A stretch of DNA of 64,000 nucleotides from NCBI GenBank assembly GCA_030295235.1, contig AP026149.1:496001-560000 (forward strand), given 5' to 3'. Positions within the stretch are counted from its first letter, which is position 1; every line of letters begins with the position of its first letter. Positions 43,197 to 53,758 of this stretch are shown here, in pieces. The translations under genes were made by a program, and so were the position numbers. This DNA is from Fistulifera solaris. Its lineage: Eukaryota; Bacillariophyta; Bacillariophyceae; Naviculales; Stauroneidaceae. The notes under the pieces were generated by a model. It was not told the origin of the DNA, did no database searches, and worked only from the letters and a program-made list of their open reading frames with translations.

Positions 43197-45796
43197 ATGG
43201 AGGTACGTTGCTGGTCGCGAACGACAGCGGAAATATAGCTTGACACAAATCTTTCCCCTCATCGGCGGTGTCGGCTCCTACGGAGTTGCAGGACAATGAT
43301 GCAACATAACTCAGCAGTCTCTTTCGTTTTTTTTGCGCTTCATATTGAGAGTGATCTCTCACACAAACATCTACATGTCTCTTCTTCTCTTCTTCATTCA
43401 CAGATATCAGCGAGCAGTCTCATTTTCCTCGCCGGCGTCGTGGGCATTGCCTGGGCGTACAGCCAATTCCGTATTATTGCCAAGATTCCCGTCGAAAGCA
43501 ACAGCGGTAACTCCGAATCGCAGCCATTGACCAGCAGCGGCAATGACGCCGAGAAAACGGCGCGTTTGCAAGAAATCTATCAAGCCATTTACGAAGGAGC
43601 CGAGTCCTTCTTGCGAGCCGAATACATCGTCTGCTTCTGGTTCATTAGTGTCTTTAGTATTATTGTGCTGGTCCTCGTTTCGTGGGGAACAGGTTGGGAT
43701 GCGGCGCGTGGTGTATTCACGGCGCTCAGTTTCTTGCTCGGTGCTATTACTAGCATGGGCAGTGGCTATTTGGGTATGAAGGTTGCCGTCTTTTCCAACG
43801 TGCGTACTACGGTCAGTGCCCAGAAACCCGGGTGGACCGATTGCTTCAACACGGCATTTCGGGCCGGAGCTGTCATGGGATTTGCTCTCTGTGCCCTCGG
43901 TTTGCTCATGTTGTACATGACCATGTTGGCCTTTCGTGTGCATTATCCCGAGGCCAAGCAGTGGATCTATCTTACCGAGTGCATCACCGGTTATGGTCTC
44001 GGTGGTTCCGTCATTGCCATGTTTGGACGTGTTGGAGGAGGTATTTACACCAAGGCGGCGGATGTTGGTGCGGATCTAGTTGGAAAAGTCGTGCACGGAA
44101 TTCCGGAGGTGAGTCGAATTTGTTAGCTCATAATAAAAATGGGTTGCATTCTTTTTTTTCTCACTACCTTTTCGAAATCCAGGACGACCCACGAAACCCT
44201 GCTACCATTGCGGACAATGTCGGTGACAATGTTGGTGATGTCGCTGGTATGGGAAGTGACTTGTTCGGAAGTTTTGCCGAGTCGACCTGTGCCGCTCTCG
44301 TCATTGGTAGCAGCATTGGAATTTCGGGAGGTTGGGATGCCATGGTGTTCCCCATTCTCGTCAGTTCGGTTGGTATCTTCGTTTGCTTGATCTGCAGTTT
44401 CATTGCGACGCACATTAAGACCGTCAAGCGTGAAGCGGATGTCGAAATGGCTTTGAAGGTGCAGCTCATCTCCACCACGATTGTCATGATCCCCACCGTC
44501 TACTACACGGCCATGTCCTACCTCCCGGCCAAGTTTCAATTGGCAAAAACGGTCGGCACTGGAAGTCTGGATATCACTCCCTTGGATGCTACCTACTGTG
44601 TTGCCATGGGTGTAGTCGGTGGTCTCATCATTGGTTTGATCACCGAATACTACACCAGTCATTCGTACCAGCCAGTTCGTGAGGTTGCCAACTCGTGCAA
44701 GACGGGTGCCGCTACCAACATGATTTACGGTATTGCTTTGGGATACAAGAGTGCGATTATCCCCGTTCTCGTGTTGGCTTTAGTTATCTACACTTCGTTC
44801 ACGATCTGCGACATGTACGGTGTGGCTCTGGCGGCGATTGGTTTCTTGTCTAACTTGGCGACTGGTTTGACCATTGACGTTTACGGTCCAGTTTGCGACA
44901 ATGCTGGTGGTAAGTTGCTTCAATTGATTCGTGTAGTACGATGCTCTGTTGATTATACGATAAATTTATTGTTTTGCTTTCCTTCTTTTGCTACAGGTAT
45001 TGCTGAGATGGCCGAGCTCGATCCTAGTGTACGCGAAAAGACCGATGCTTTGGATGCTGCTGGTAATACAACTGCTGCTATCGGAAAGGGCTTCGCCATC
45101 GGTTCCGCGGCTCTTGTCTCTCTCGCTCTCTTTGGTGCCTTCGTTACACGCATTCGCCATGCTTCCGGAGACAAAGTCTTTGCCGATGGTGTCAACATGT
45201 TGGAGCCTGTCACGTTTGCCTTCTTGATTGTGGGTGGTATGATCCCGTTCGCATTTGCTGCTCTCACCATGAAGAGTGTTGGTGAAGCCGCCATGGCTAT
45301 GGTCTTGGAAGTCCAGCGTCAGTTTGACGAAAAGCCTCATCTTTTGGATGCCAACCCTACGGAACGACCGGACTACGATGCTTGCATTGCCATCAGTACT
45401 CAGGCTTCTCTCCGTGAAATGGTTCCCCCTGCGGCCATGGTTATTTTCACTCCTCTTTTGACCGGTATCTTCTTTGGAGTTTCGGCTGTCTCGGGTCTCT
45501 TGGTTGGTTCTTTGATCGCTTCCATTCAGTTGGCCATTTCTATGTCCAACTCGGGTGGTGCTTGGGACAATGCTAAGAAATATATTGAAAAAGCTTCTCC
45601 GGACAGTGAACTTCAGGGCAAGGGATCGGACATTCACAAGGCGGCGGTTGTCGGTGACACTGTGGGTGATCCGTTCAAAGACACGTCCGGACCAGCCTTG
45701 AACATTGTCATGAAGTTGCAGGCCGTCTTGGCTCTTGTCTTTGCGGATACTTTCTTCGCCGTTAACGCTGGAAAGGGTCTTCTCAAGATGGGCTAA
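43197..45796 (+). CDS. Vacuolar-type H+-translocating inorganic pyrophosphatase, K+-dependent type
   Basis: The best model has exon 1 ATGGAG (43197-43202), introns 43203-43403, 44109-44182 and 44910-44996, and 745 residues. About 16 membrane helices are visible. The substrate site appears as [20 protein letters not shown] followed by [20 protein letters not shown], the conserved acidic motifs of type I pumps, and DNAGGIAEMA plus [37 protein letters not shown] carries Ala where K+-independent enzymes have Lys, so K+-dependence is expected. The enzyme couples PPi hydrolysis to proton pumping into vacuoles or Golgi-type compartments. Exon 1 of only two codons is inferred from splice signals; the third intron (87 bp) has no stop and keeps frame. 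The rest is intact. Confidence 0.92.
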
Positions 45797-45915
45797 ATCA
45801 TTATGTCTCTGAACCAAATAATAAATGAAATGCCGGCCGTTAGCTTAAAGATGTCTAGCTAAAAGAAAAGTAAAGTGCTGCTTCTGTCTACTGTGTCCTT
45901 AATTTCTCATGTCTT

Positions 45916-46881
45916 TTATTGTTTATTCCTAGTTGTCGGTTGTGGCGGAATGCTCCGAACAATCATTTGTCCTTGATAACCGGCTGGCAAAACAGTCGAC
46001 TCGGCTCCATAAGTATGAGGAAGGACGGGAGGCTCGCCACGACGAAACCACGCTCGTTTTCGAATGGGCCACAGCCGCAATAGAACACGTCCGATGACCA
46101 GTTCCGTGGGTACAGGACCATAATCACGCGAATCCGACGAATTTAACGGATTATCACCTTCTAACCACAGATAACCGTCGGGAATCACCAACAGTCGTTG
46201 GTGCGGAGGTAGATGGAATCGTTCCGCTTGTTCCCGACACAACAATACCTGATCGCCAGGCAATCCCAAAATACGCTTACAAATCATTCCTGGTCGATGC
46301 GGATGCCACGTTGCGACTAAATCACCCACACTGAGTGGCGAAAAGAAGTGTTGGAGTTTACCCCATAACGAAAGTGGTTGATAGCGATTTAATTCCGTGA
46401 CCGAAACTTTGGGTTCCCACCAAACGGCTTGCTCCTCCTCACCTTGTTGTTGCTGAGCATATCGAATGCGACTTTTTCCGGTTCTACCACCCGCCATGGC
46501 ACGACGACACCAGAACTTTTCCAGTAAAATGATTTCTCCAAAGGGCTCGAGAGTGGGGTACATACTCGGACCTTCACATTGTGTGAAATCGAAACAATAC
46601 TCGCGAACAAAATACACCCAACCGGCAGCCAGGATAGCACGTGGTGCTATAATCCAGAATTTGGATGACACTGATAAGGAATCGTACGATGGTGATGAAT
46701 GAGGTAGAACAGGTTGAGAAGGATTGGGCGATGAAGACGGTGAATGATAAGTAGCAGATTGACGTCTCGGTCGGTCCTTGCAAGATACATGACAGTTGTT
46801 GCCTGGGCGCATAAACTTCCCGTTGCTACGACTCCCTCGTGATATGGTTTTCAACAATCCTGGCAGTATGATTCGCTGCAT
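45916..46881 (-). CDS. IMP1-type signal peptidase, copy B
   Basis: Intact 321-residue frame from ATG 46881 with a basic Ser/Arg-rich presequence and a membrane helix (WIIAPRAILAAGWVYFV). Catalytic Ser is in CEGPSMYPTL and Lys in CKRILGLPGD; VIPDGYLWLEGDNPLNSSDS and RDYGPVPTELVIGRVL follow. Copy A at 41513 shares these boxes, the long insert between them and the end GSTVLPAGYQGQ-type tail (here ESTVLPAGYQGQMI). The two copies converge on the pyrophosphatase gene from either side. Possible division of labour like yeast Imp1/Imp2 is inference. Confidence 0.88.
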   Translation of the reverse strand: MQRIILPGLLKTISRGSRSNGKFMRPGNNCHVSCKDRPRRQSATYHSPSSSPNPSQPVLPHSSPSYDSLSVSSKFWIIAPRAILAAGWVYFVREYCFDFTQCEGPSMYPTLEPFGEIILLEKFWCRRAMAGGRTGKSRIRYAQQQQGEEEQAVWWEPKVSVTELNRYQPLSLWGKLQHFFSPLSVGDLVATWHPHRPGMICKRILGLPGDQVLLCREQAERFHLPPHQRLLVIPDGYLWLEGDNPLNSSDSRDYGPVPTELVIGRVLLRLWPIRKRAWFRRGEPPVLPHTYGAESTVLPAGYQGQMIVRSIPPQPTTRNKQ

Positions 46882-47517
46882 TTCTTCGTCCGCCTCGACT
46901 TTTCGAAAGAATATTAAGAATTACCAGGTATCTGTTTCCCCTCGCTCGAGTACTTCGCCTGTGATTTCGATGAACCGGAGTAATCGAATGTTATGTTCTT
47001 AAAAGAGACGAGGATGTGCGATATTAAATGCATGACGCATTTGTTGCGCTCAGAAAAATCGGTTGAAGCAAATGCGCAGCACAACATGCATCCGTCCACA
47101 TAAAAATCTGGGTGTGTGTTATTTCCACGTTTCCGGATAATGTGGGTGAGTGGTATTTTCACGTTTCCAGAAAATGTGGGTGTGTGGTATTTTCGCATAT
47201 CCAGAAAATGTGGGAGTGTGGTATTTTCACGTGGCCAGAAAATGTGGGTGTGTGGTATTTTCGCATAGCCAGAAAATGTGGCGGCTTGGTATTTTCACTT
47301 GCATCATGCATGTCAGGCCCCTTTCGTCAAATTTATTTATTGCCTTATAAACTATTGCTTTGAACGACTTTTATTCTCGGTCCACTAAATTGTTTCTTAG
47401 TATAAGAAGACATTCGAGGAATAATTTCTTTTAGGGTGGACGAGGCAATAAAACGGAGGAGGAAAACGAAACGATTCAGCTCTTCTACAATGAGTTCAGT
47501 TTGTTAGCCTTCTAAAA
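46882..47517. promoter_or_regulatory. Divergent promoter region with minisatellite
   Basis: 636 bp between the start of IMP copy B and the start of the GT61 gene, holding the minisatellite at 47105-47295. No gene is supported; open frames through the repeat exist only because the unit length allows them. Confidence 0.45.
47105..47295. repeat. 34-bp minisatellite, about five and a half units
   Basis: Units of TTCACGT-n2-CCAGAAAATGTGGG-n4-GTGGTATT. Units 1, 2 and 4 start TTC-(C)ACGT, units 3 and 5 start TTCGCAT, an alternating higher-order pattern. The core is shared with the repeat at 16907-17052. Confidence 0.9.
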
Positions 47518-48804
47518 ATGACCTTAGTTTTCCTCCGATGCAAACGAATTGCCTGGAAAGGTCTATTTCTGGGTATATTTCTTTGCTGGGACATCAGTGC
47601 ACATTTTTGATAATTCGCGGCCCCATGGCGACGTTACCCGTGGCGATGAATGATCCAGCTCCCAATGTCTTTCTCCCTGAGTTACCGCCCACCGATAAAA
47701 CTTCTTCGCTGTGTACTTCGATCACTTCAGTGCAAGAACTGGAAACGTTTCTACCGAATCATACAACCAATCAAACGACAAATTGGGACAAGATATGGAA
47801 AGTCCCCGGAATATTGAATAGTAGTAGTACGACGACGATCTTTCCGGAGAAATATCTGAATCAATCTACTTGTTTCTTTTTGCGACACCCCAATCCAAAC
47901 ATTTCCCCCACGCGATGCAACAATTATATCGTTGCTGGTCTTACTGGAGACGGTATCCCGAATCTACTCCTGTACTTGTTGGACCATCTCATCATCGTGG
48001 CTTTCGTCCCACAGTGCGTCCCGACTTCTTTACCAATATGTTGCACGCACTACAGACCGCCATTGGTTTGCACGTAGTCGCCATGAATTATTCGACCATC
48101 TCTGAATTGGATGATGTGATGGAAACTCACGGAATTCGTTCGGTGCGTTCTACCTTTGAACACGGAGATGGCTTTGCGCTGGCATCGTCACACGATGCCG
48201 TAGAATTACGCAATGCGATTCTCGGTAATCGTACGAACGACAAAAGGCGCGATTGGCAAACGGGTTGTCCGTTGCTTGTTTCGGAACGTCTTCCACGGAT
48301 CGCATTGTTGAACCGGGATGAGAAACAGTCACAGCGATCCTTTTGAACGCCATTGAAGTGGCACAGGCCATCACGGACAATGGTTTGTCTTCAGAAGTCC
48401 CAATCATCTACTTTGAGAATGCCACATTCGTCGAGCAAATCCAGTTTTTCAATAATGTCGACATTGTCCTATCGCCGCATGGAGCCCAATTGACCAGTAT
48501 GGCCTTTTTGCCGTCGTGTGGAGGGGTTTTGGAATTTTTTCCACGGGGTTATTTTGTGCCGTACTATTTTGGATCTTTGGCCCGTGCTGCCGGTCTCCGT
48601 TACACCGCTCTGTATCTATCCGAGAATCGGGATGATTGGGAGAAAGAAACGCGTGAGGCGACTCGCAGTGTGCAATCGCGATTCCGTATTCGACAGAGCA
48701 ACTTGTGTCCATCCGTAGATGACGTGGTACGCCTTGTCAGGGAAGATGGTGAGCCACTGGACCGATTGTTGTGCACGAATCGTTTCCCGGTCGTAAAGAA
48801 ATAA
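47518..48804 (+). CDS. GT61-family glycosyltransferase, three apparent frameshifts
   Basis: ATG 47518 opens MTLVFLRCKRIAWKGLFLGI, a signal anchor for a type II Golgi or ER protein. The C-terminal domain carries the GT61 (DUF563) signature: YFENATFVEQIQFFNNVDIV, LSPHGAQLTSMAFLPSCGGV and LEFFPRGYF. RIALLNRDEKQSQRSFLNA is the conserved strand before it. Frames break in T runs at 47604-47608, 47877-47881 and 48341-48344, each one base short; correction gives about 429 residues. GT61 enzymes add xylose or GlcNAc in glycoprotein and polysaccharide synthesis; the acceptor here is unknown. Confidence 0.8.
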
Positions 48805-48873
48805 AAATGTCATACTTAACATCTATTATAACATTGAATGTTTTGATTATTTCATGGCTCCATTTTCCAGCAG

Positions 48874-51065
48874 TCAAAAGGAGAAACATTTTCCAAAGTT
48901 GAATTCGAAACCGCAAGCATGCCACCCCTGCAACTGTTTGGGACTTGACGAGTTCTCGACATGATGCTCGAGTTTCGTCTCCAATTCATTTCTCAAATCA
49001 GCCAAAGTCCCCTTGTCTATTGTTGTTTCCGACATGGCTTCGGTGAGGCCTGGAGTGAGTGGCAATGATGGATTATTGGCATGCTCCTCTTTTGACTTAG
49101 CGCACGAATGGATAAGACATCGGCTTTCTTTCTTTCTACGTCGAAAGCCGGATATGATTGAGTGATAGCGTGTTCATGCTTCTCCTTTGGCGACAGTATC
49201 GATAGAATGCTAGCCTCTTCTTGTTCTAACACTCTCACTTCGAAGGGGATTTGACCTCGATATGGCGGCTCTTCTGTAAAATCATCTTGGGTATCGACGG
49301 CCAATATATCGTGCATAGCAGCCTGCAACAAATTTTCTTCGGATTTGTTCGCATGTATTCGTTGATCTGTGGTATCGGTAGCTATCATTGCAGATGGACT
49401 GCCTATCAAACTGCCCTTGCCAGTCTTCGCGAACGGGAAGGATGGGTTATGTTTGTTCCGGAGGAAACTTAACACACTGCTGGCTCTTGATTTGCAGCTT
49501 TTCATTGAGTAACCATTGATAACAGATAAGCGTTCTTCATTTTCAAACGATGTCACAAGCTTCCCGTCACGAGCCATCCAGGACGCTCTTGTCGAAACAA
49601 AATCTCGATCTGATACTATTTCGGATTTAGCGTTGTCAATCATCGACCCTTTGGGTTCAGTGTTATAAATTTTGTTCTGATTTGCAACTCCGTCGCTTCT
49701 GCCTTTTACAAAATTATCAGCTGTACCTTGCGTAATAGCCTTTTCCGTGATCTGGAAACTCCGGCTTATTCGGCTGGTACCACCCCTTCCGTCATTGAAA
49801 TTGACATTTTCTCTTGCACTGGAATCCGGTCGCTCATTTGGACGAGCATTGCTAATCAAAGGCGTATTGTTTGACGCGCTCCAACGCGATGATACAGAAG
49901 GATTCGCTGATCGGTGTCTCCTAAGAAAAGTCTCTAGTGTCGGTGTAGCCTCAGCGGTTTGTTTGCATTCGGCATTGCCGTCTTTCCTCGTGTCTGCCAA
50001 TTTGCAAGGATCGGATGCATCAAGTGATACAGAATGAAGAGCGCGGTTTTTCCGCCTGTCGCCGATGAGATTCACATCACGCGTCAATGAAAGATCATTT
50101 TTCTTATGATGGGCTCCCAATCGATGCGAATCGCGCATCTTCCTCCTTCTTATCTTCATCGCCATTTGGTTCCGGGTCGATGCGACTGAACTAGGTGATA
50201 AACAAGATTTTTCATTGCTAAACATCATCACGGCTCCATCAGAAAAATTCGATCCAAGCACCAAAGAGCTTGAAGACTTCGACAATTTAAAGTTTCCACA
50301 TTTACGTAGTGAACTGACGCGCCGAGCAATATTGTAGGCCTTCTTCTTCTGAGATGAAAGAATGGACATGGGCGATTGACATGATTCTTCGGAACGACTC
50401 GCGGAAAGCTGAGCATTGTTAGGTGATGCTGGAGATAATTGGGCACGGTACAATTGCTTGCAATTTGTGCTCATGGCTGTACTGCGGGTTGGACTTGTCG
50501 ACAATTGCAGGGACAAGTTTGGTCGATTGGAACTTTCATCGTCTGCGCGTGAAACATGTCCAGCCGTCGAGCGCACGATGCAGCTACTGCCAACTTTCGA
50601 TGGATTCGATGTTTTCTTTGATATCGATGGAGAGGCAACTTGCTGTTTTCGACAAGAAGCAACGTTGTTCTCACAATTGTTCCTGGTCGATGAGATTGTA
50701 GAATCTTTCGTCCCTATTTCCTTAATCCACTTTGCTTCAACCTCTCCTTTTTCGCGCCCAGTGTCATCCCTAGTTTCTGGTCCTTTGCTATCATGGCTCT
50801 TTTCCAGAGAACTTTCTTTTTCTTCTCGTCGCTCAATGTGACCTGCTTGGTCATGTTTGTTATACTGCTCTTGATTCAAAATGAGTTCGAGCATTTTATT
50901 CTTGCCGTTTGTGTTTGCGTAAAAATACCCATCGTGACCGGCTATTCGGATCATACCAAACTGAGTGGGTCGAAAGGTCTCTCCCGAGATTGAGCCAGCA
51001 CAGGTCTTGTTGTCAGCTTCGTCAACGGCATCTGGACACGATGGAGGATGGATAACCTCAAACAT
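48874..51065 (-). CDS. Large Ser/Asn-rich protein of unknown function, one apparent frameshift
   Basis: From ATG 51065 the frame reads about 670 residues and then continues after one missing base at 49090-49093 (TTTT) into EEHANNPSLPLTPGLTEAMS and a short tail with LADLRNELETKLEHH, total about 730. Composition is Ser, Asn, Lys and Arg with almost no hydrophobic core, so mostly disordered. Only the first 65 residues (FGMIRIAGHDGYFYANTNGK) look folded, and the last 120 contain EEPPYRGQIPFEVRVLEQEE and a coiled-coil-like end. Scattered R-x-x-S sites suggest phosphorylation. I do not recognise any family. Confidence 0.5.
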
Positions 51066-51604
51066 TTCCGAGATGTATTTCGCTCGCTTTCGACTAGTTA
51101 GTTACTTTGCGCAAGCAATCCATTAGTTATTGTTGATTTGCTTGCTTTGGGTGAGGTCTTTTCGATTCTCGTTGCAAAAGACTTACCATGATTGATTTTC
51201 CGTGTGTTCATTGTTTGAGAATAGAAGTGCGCGATGATGCCGCGAGAGACAGTTTTATTTCCACGAGAATGAGCAAAATTTATTTAGGGGCGTGATCCGG
51301 CCGAGGTTCGTTTATCTAAGGATTAGCGATACGTCAGACAACAGAAAGCACCATACTGTATATTAACAGAAAATGGTAGCTTATATATGAAGCCACTTTA
51401 GGGCTCGTACCGGTACTGATAGAGAGGACGAAGTTTTAGTGAGATTGTTCCATCGAAGGACGAACGATCGCGGGCGTCGCCATCATCATATCGCATCGCC
51501 TGCAATAAAAAGCCTTAGACTACAACAAGCGCATTCATCGATAGCAAGAAGAAAAATCGAGAACAGTATCAGTAAAGTGAACTAACGTATCAAAAAAGAG
51601 AACC
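51066..51604. promoter_or_regulatory. Intergenic region between divergent unknown and homoserine dehydrogenase genes
   Basis: 539 bp; contains 'cgtaccggtactgat' near 51409. No gene seen. Confidence 0.4.
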
Positions 51605-52948
51605 ATGAAGCCACTTCGAATCGGCATGTACGGCGGAGGCACCGTTGGTGGCGGTGTCTACGAGCTTATCATGAAAAATAAAGCCAGCAGCATTGTCATC
51701 AGCAAGATTTGCGTGCGTGACCTTAACAAACCTCGAACATTTCAGATCGATGAAAGCGTTACCACGCTAATGGCGGATGCCGAAGAAATGATGAAATCGG
51801 ATGACATTGACTGTGTCGTTGAAGGTGAGAAGCACGAAGTGATTAATGATTTTTTTGTGCAGTATTACCTCTTTTCATTCTCACTGAGAATTATATTTAT
51901 TCATAAATCCAGTCATGGGCGGCACGGGTCTCGCGAAAAAGGTTGTTGAAAGTGCACTAAAACAGGGCAAGCCCGTTGTGACGGCAAACAAAGCCCTTCT
52001 TGCGGAACACTGGGGAGAGCTTCAGGACATCATTAAAAACAACAAAAATGCATCGCTTCACTGGGAGGCAGCAGTTTGTGGCGGTATTCCAATTATTCAA
52101 ACGCTGCAATCATGTTATACGGGTGACGATATTTCAAGCGTTACGGGTATTTGTAACGGTACAACCAACTACATGTTGACGAAAATGTCGACGGGTGCTG
52201 CGGAATACGATGACGTGCTCAAAGAAGCACAGGAACTTGGATATGCCGAAGCAGATCCGACTGCTGATGTCGAGGGACACGACGTACGCGCCAAAATAGC
52301 TCTTTTGGCGGGCGTTGCATTCGGTGTTCCTGTTCCTTCCGTCGACACAATCCCGTGCGTTGGTATTTCGAAAATAACTTCGGCGGACTTTGCGTACGCC
52401 GCTCAGATGAATTCCACCATCAAGCTGTTGGGAACAGCAAAAAGACGCAAGATAACAAACTAGCGGTTTATGTGTCACCCGCTTTGGTGAGTATGCAATT
52501 GCACTCGGTGGCACACTGCTCAGGCGTAGGAAATGTTGTATCTGTTACATCTTCGAATCTTGGTACATGCAGTTACTCCGGCCCTGGCGCTGGTCGTTAT
52601 CCCACCGCTAATTCAATTGTGGCAGATATTTACCGCGTTGCCTCGGGGGCATCGTCTAGCGCAGCGAGTACAAGTTATGCGAAAGACTTGGAATTAGACT
52701 GCAATTATGTCGCAAAATTTTACGTGCGCGTTCCTCTGGTCGAGGGAATGAATGTGCCCATTACGGAGACAGGTGCGCTGGCAGAGAAGCACGGTGTGAG
52801 TATTAATTCCATCATGTCAGGAGATGGCAATTTCTGCTTGACGACGAACGATAGTAAATTGGGTAATATTCAGGCTTTCAGCGAAGAACTAGCGACGGCC
52901 ACGTTCTGCAATGAAGTGCCATGTTTTATGCCGCTTTTGGGCATTTGA
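51605..52948 (+). CDS. Homoserine dehydrogenase, one intron, one apparent frameshift
   Basis: Exon 1 (51605-51824) codes MKPLRIGMYGGGTVGGGVYE, the G-x-G-x-V-G-x-G NAD(P)-binding loop. An 88-bp intron (51825-51912) leads to VMGGTGLAKKVVESALKQGK and PVVTANKALLAEH. The catalytic domain has AAVCGGIPIIQTL, TGICNGTTNYMLTKM, EAQELGYAEADPTADVEGHD and RAKIALLAG, including the Glu-Ala-Asp-Pro-x2-Asp-x5-Asp substrate site. A C-terminal ACT-like region follows. Reaction: aspartate semialdehyde to homoserine in Thr/Met synthesis. The frame breaks in AAAAA at 52439-52443 (one short); fixed length 418 residues. It is monofunctional and has no clear plastid presequence. Confidence 0.93.
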
Positions 52949-53758
52949 GATGAGTACAGTCGTGTATGATAATAAATCATTCAACTCGGTTTGCGCTGCT
53001 AAATCTCTTTAGATTCAGTTTTTAGATCGGAATGGCGACTAAGGATATTAAGAACCGGATAGGCTAACGCTCGAATTTTGCTACCCCATGCGTCCATTGG
53101 TAATAGGTAATGATCAGCAATTGCTCACCATCAACAAGAAACTCGGGACGAAGGGTCATTCACCGAGAACCATGAAGCAAGAAGCTCACCAAACAGTGAC
53201 GTTCGGAGTTCGGAGTAACAACCAACAAGAAATACGGAGCAACTATGAACAGCGGCGAAGTTTTTTCAACTCAAAACTTGAAGCAACTTGACACTATTGA
53301 ATGTCAAAATTGCATTCTGCACTTTTAAGCATTGTCCTCAAGTCTGTTATTATATTGCCTACGATCTACTCTGTAGAAATGACGTGGACTTTATTGAGGA
53401 AGAGGAAAATTTTCGTCCGTTTACCAGGTACCTCGATCGGACGACTCCTCGACCCTCGTCCGCCGCTCTCGTCGCGATTATTCGCGATCATCGGAACTCG
53501 GAACAATCATTGTTGAAATTGAAAAGGCATCGAAACAAAGTGCGTGTGGAACTTTGTCAGTCACATTAAGCTACTCGGCATCAAAAATGAATACGGAGTA
53601 CATTTGAGAAAACAAGACGAGACTCGGTCACAACAAAGCATAACCCACGAAGAGGCAGAGTATTCAGCATGCAAGATCGGCTATCGTCATCGGCTGTTGC
53701 TTAATTGCTTCTATTTGTTTGTGAAAGCCGACCATAGTTCAATCAAAGAAGACACATA
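52949..53758. other. Intergenic region without a supported gene
   Basis: 810 bp with overlapping short frames and no recognisable family. Contains 'ttaccaggtacctcg' near 53423 and two copies of a 'aatacggag' motif (53231 and 53588). Confidence 0.4.

Noticed and set aside
42673-43262. Frames of 94-164 codons upstream of the H+-pyrophosphatase
   Set aside because: They overlap on both strands, lack any domain and probably cover the promoter.
47112-47363. Open frames through the minisatellite with repeated Trp/Phe/Val peptide
   Set aside because: The frames arise from the repeat unit; no homology, and the location is a divergent promoter.
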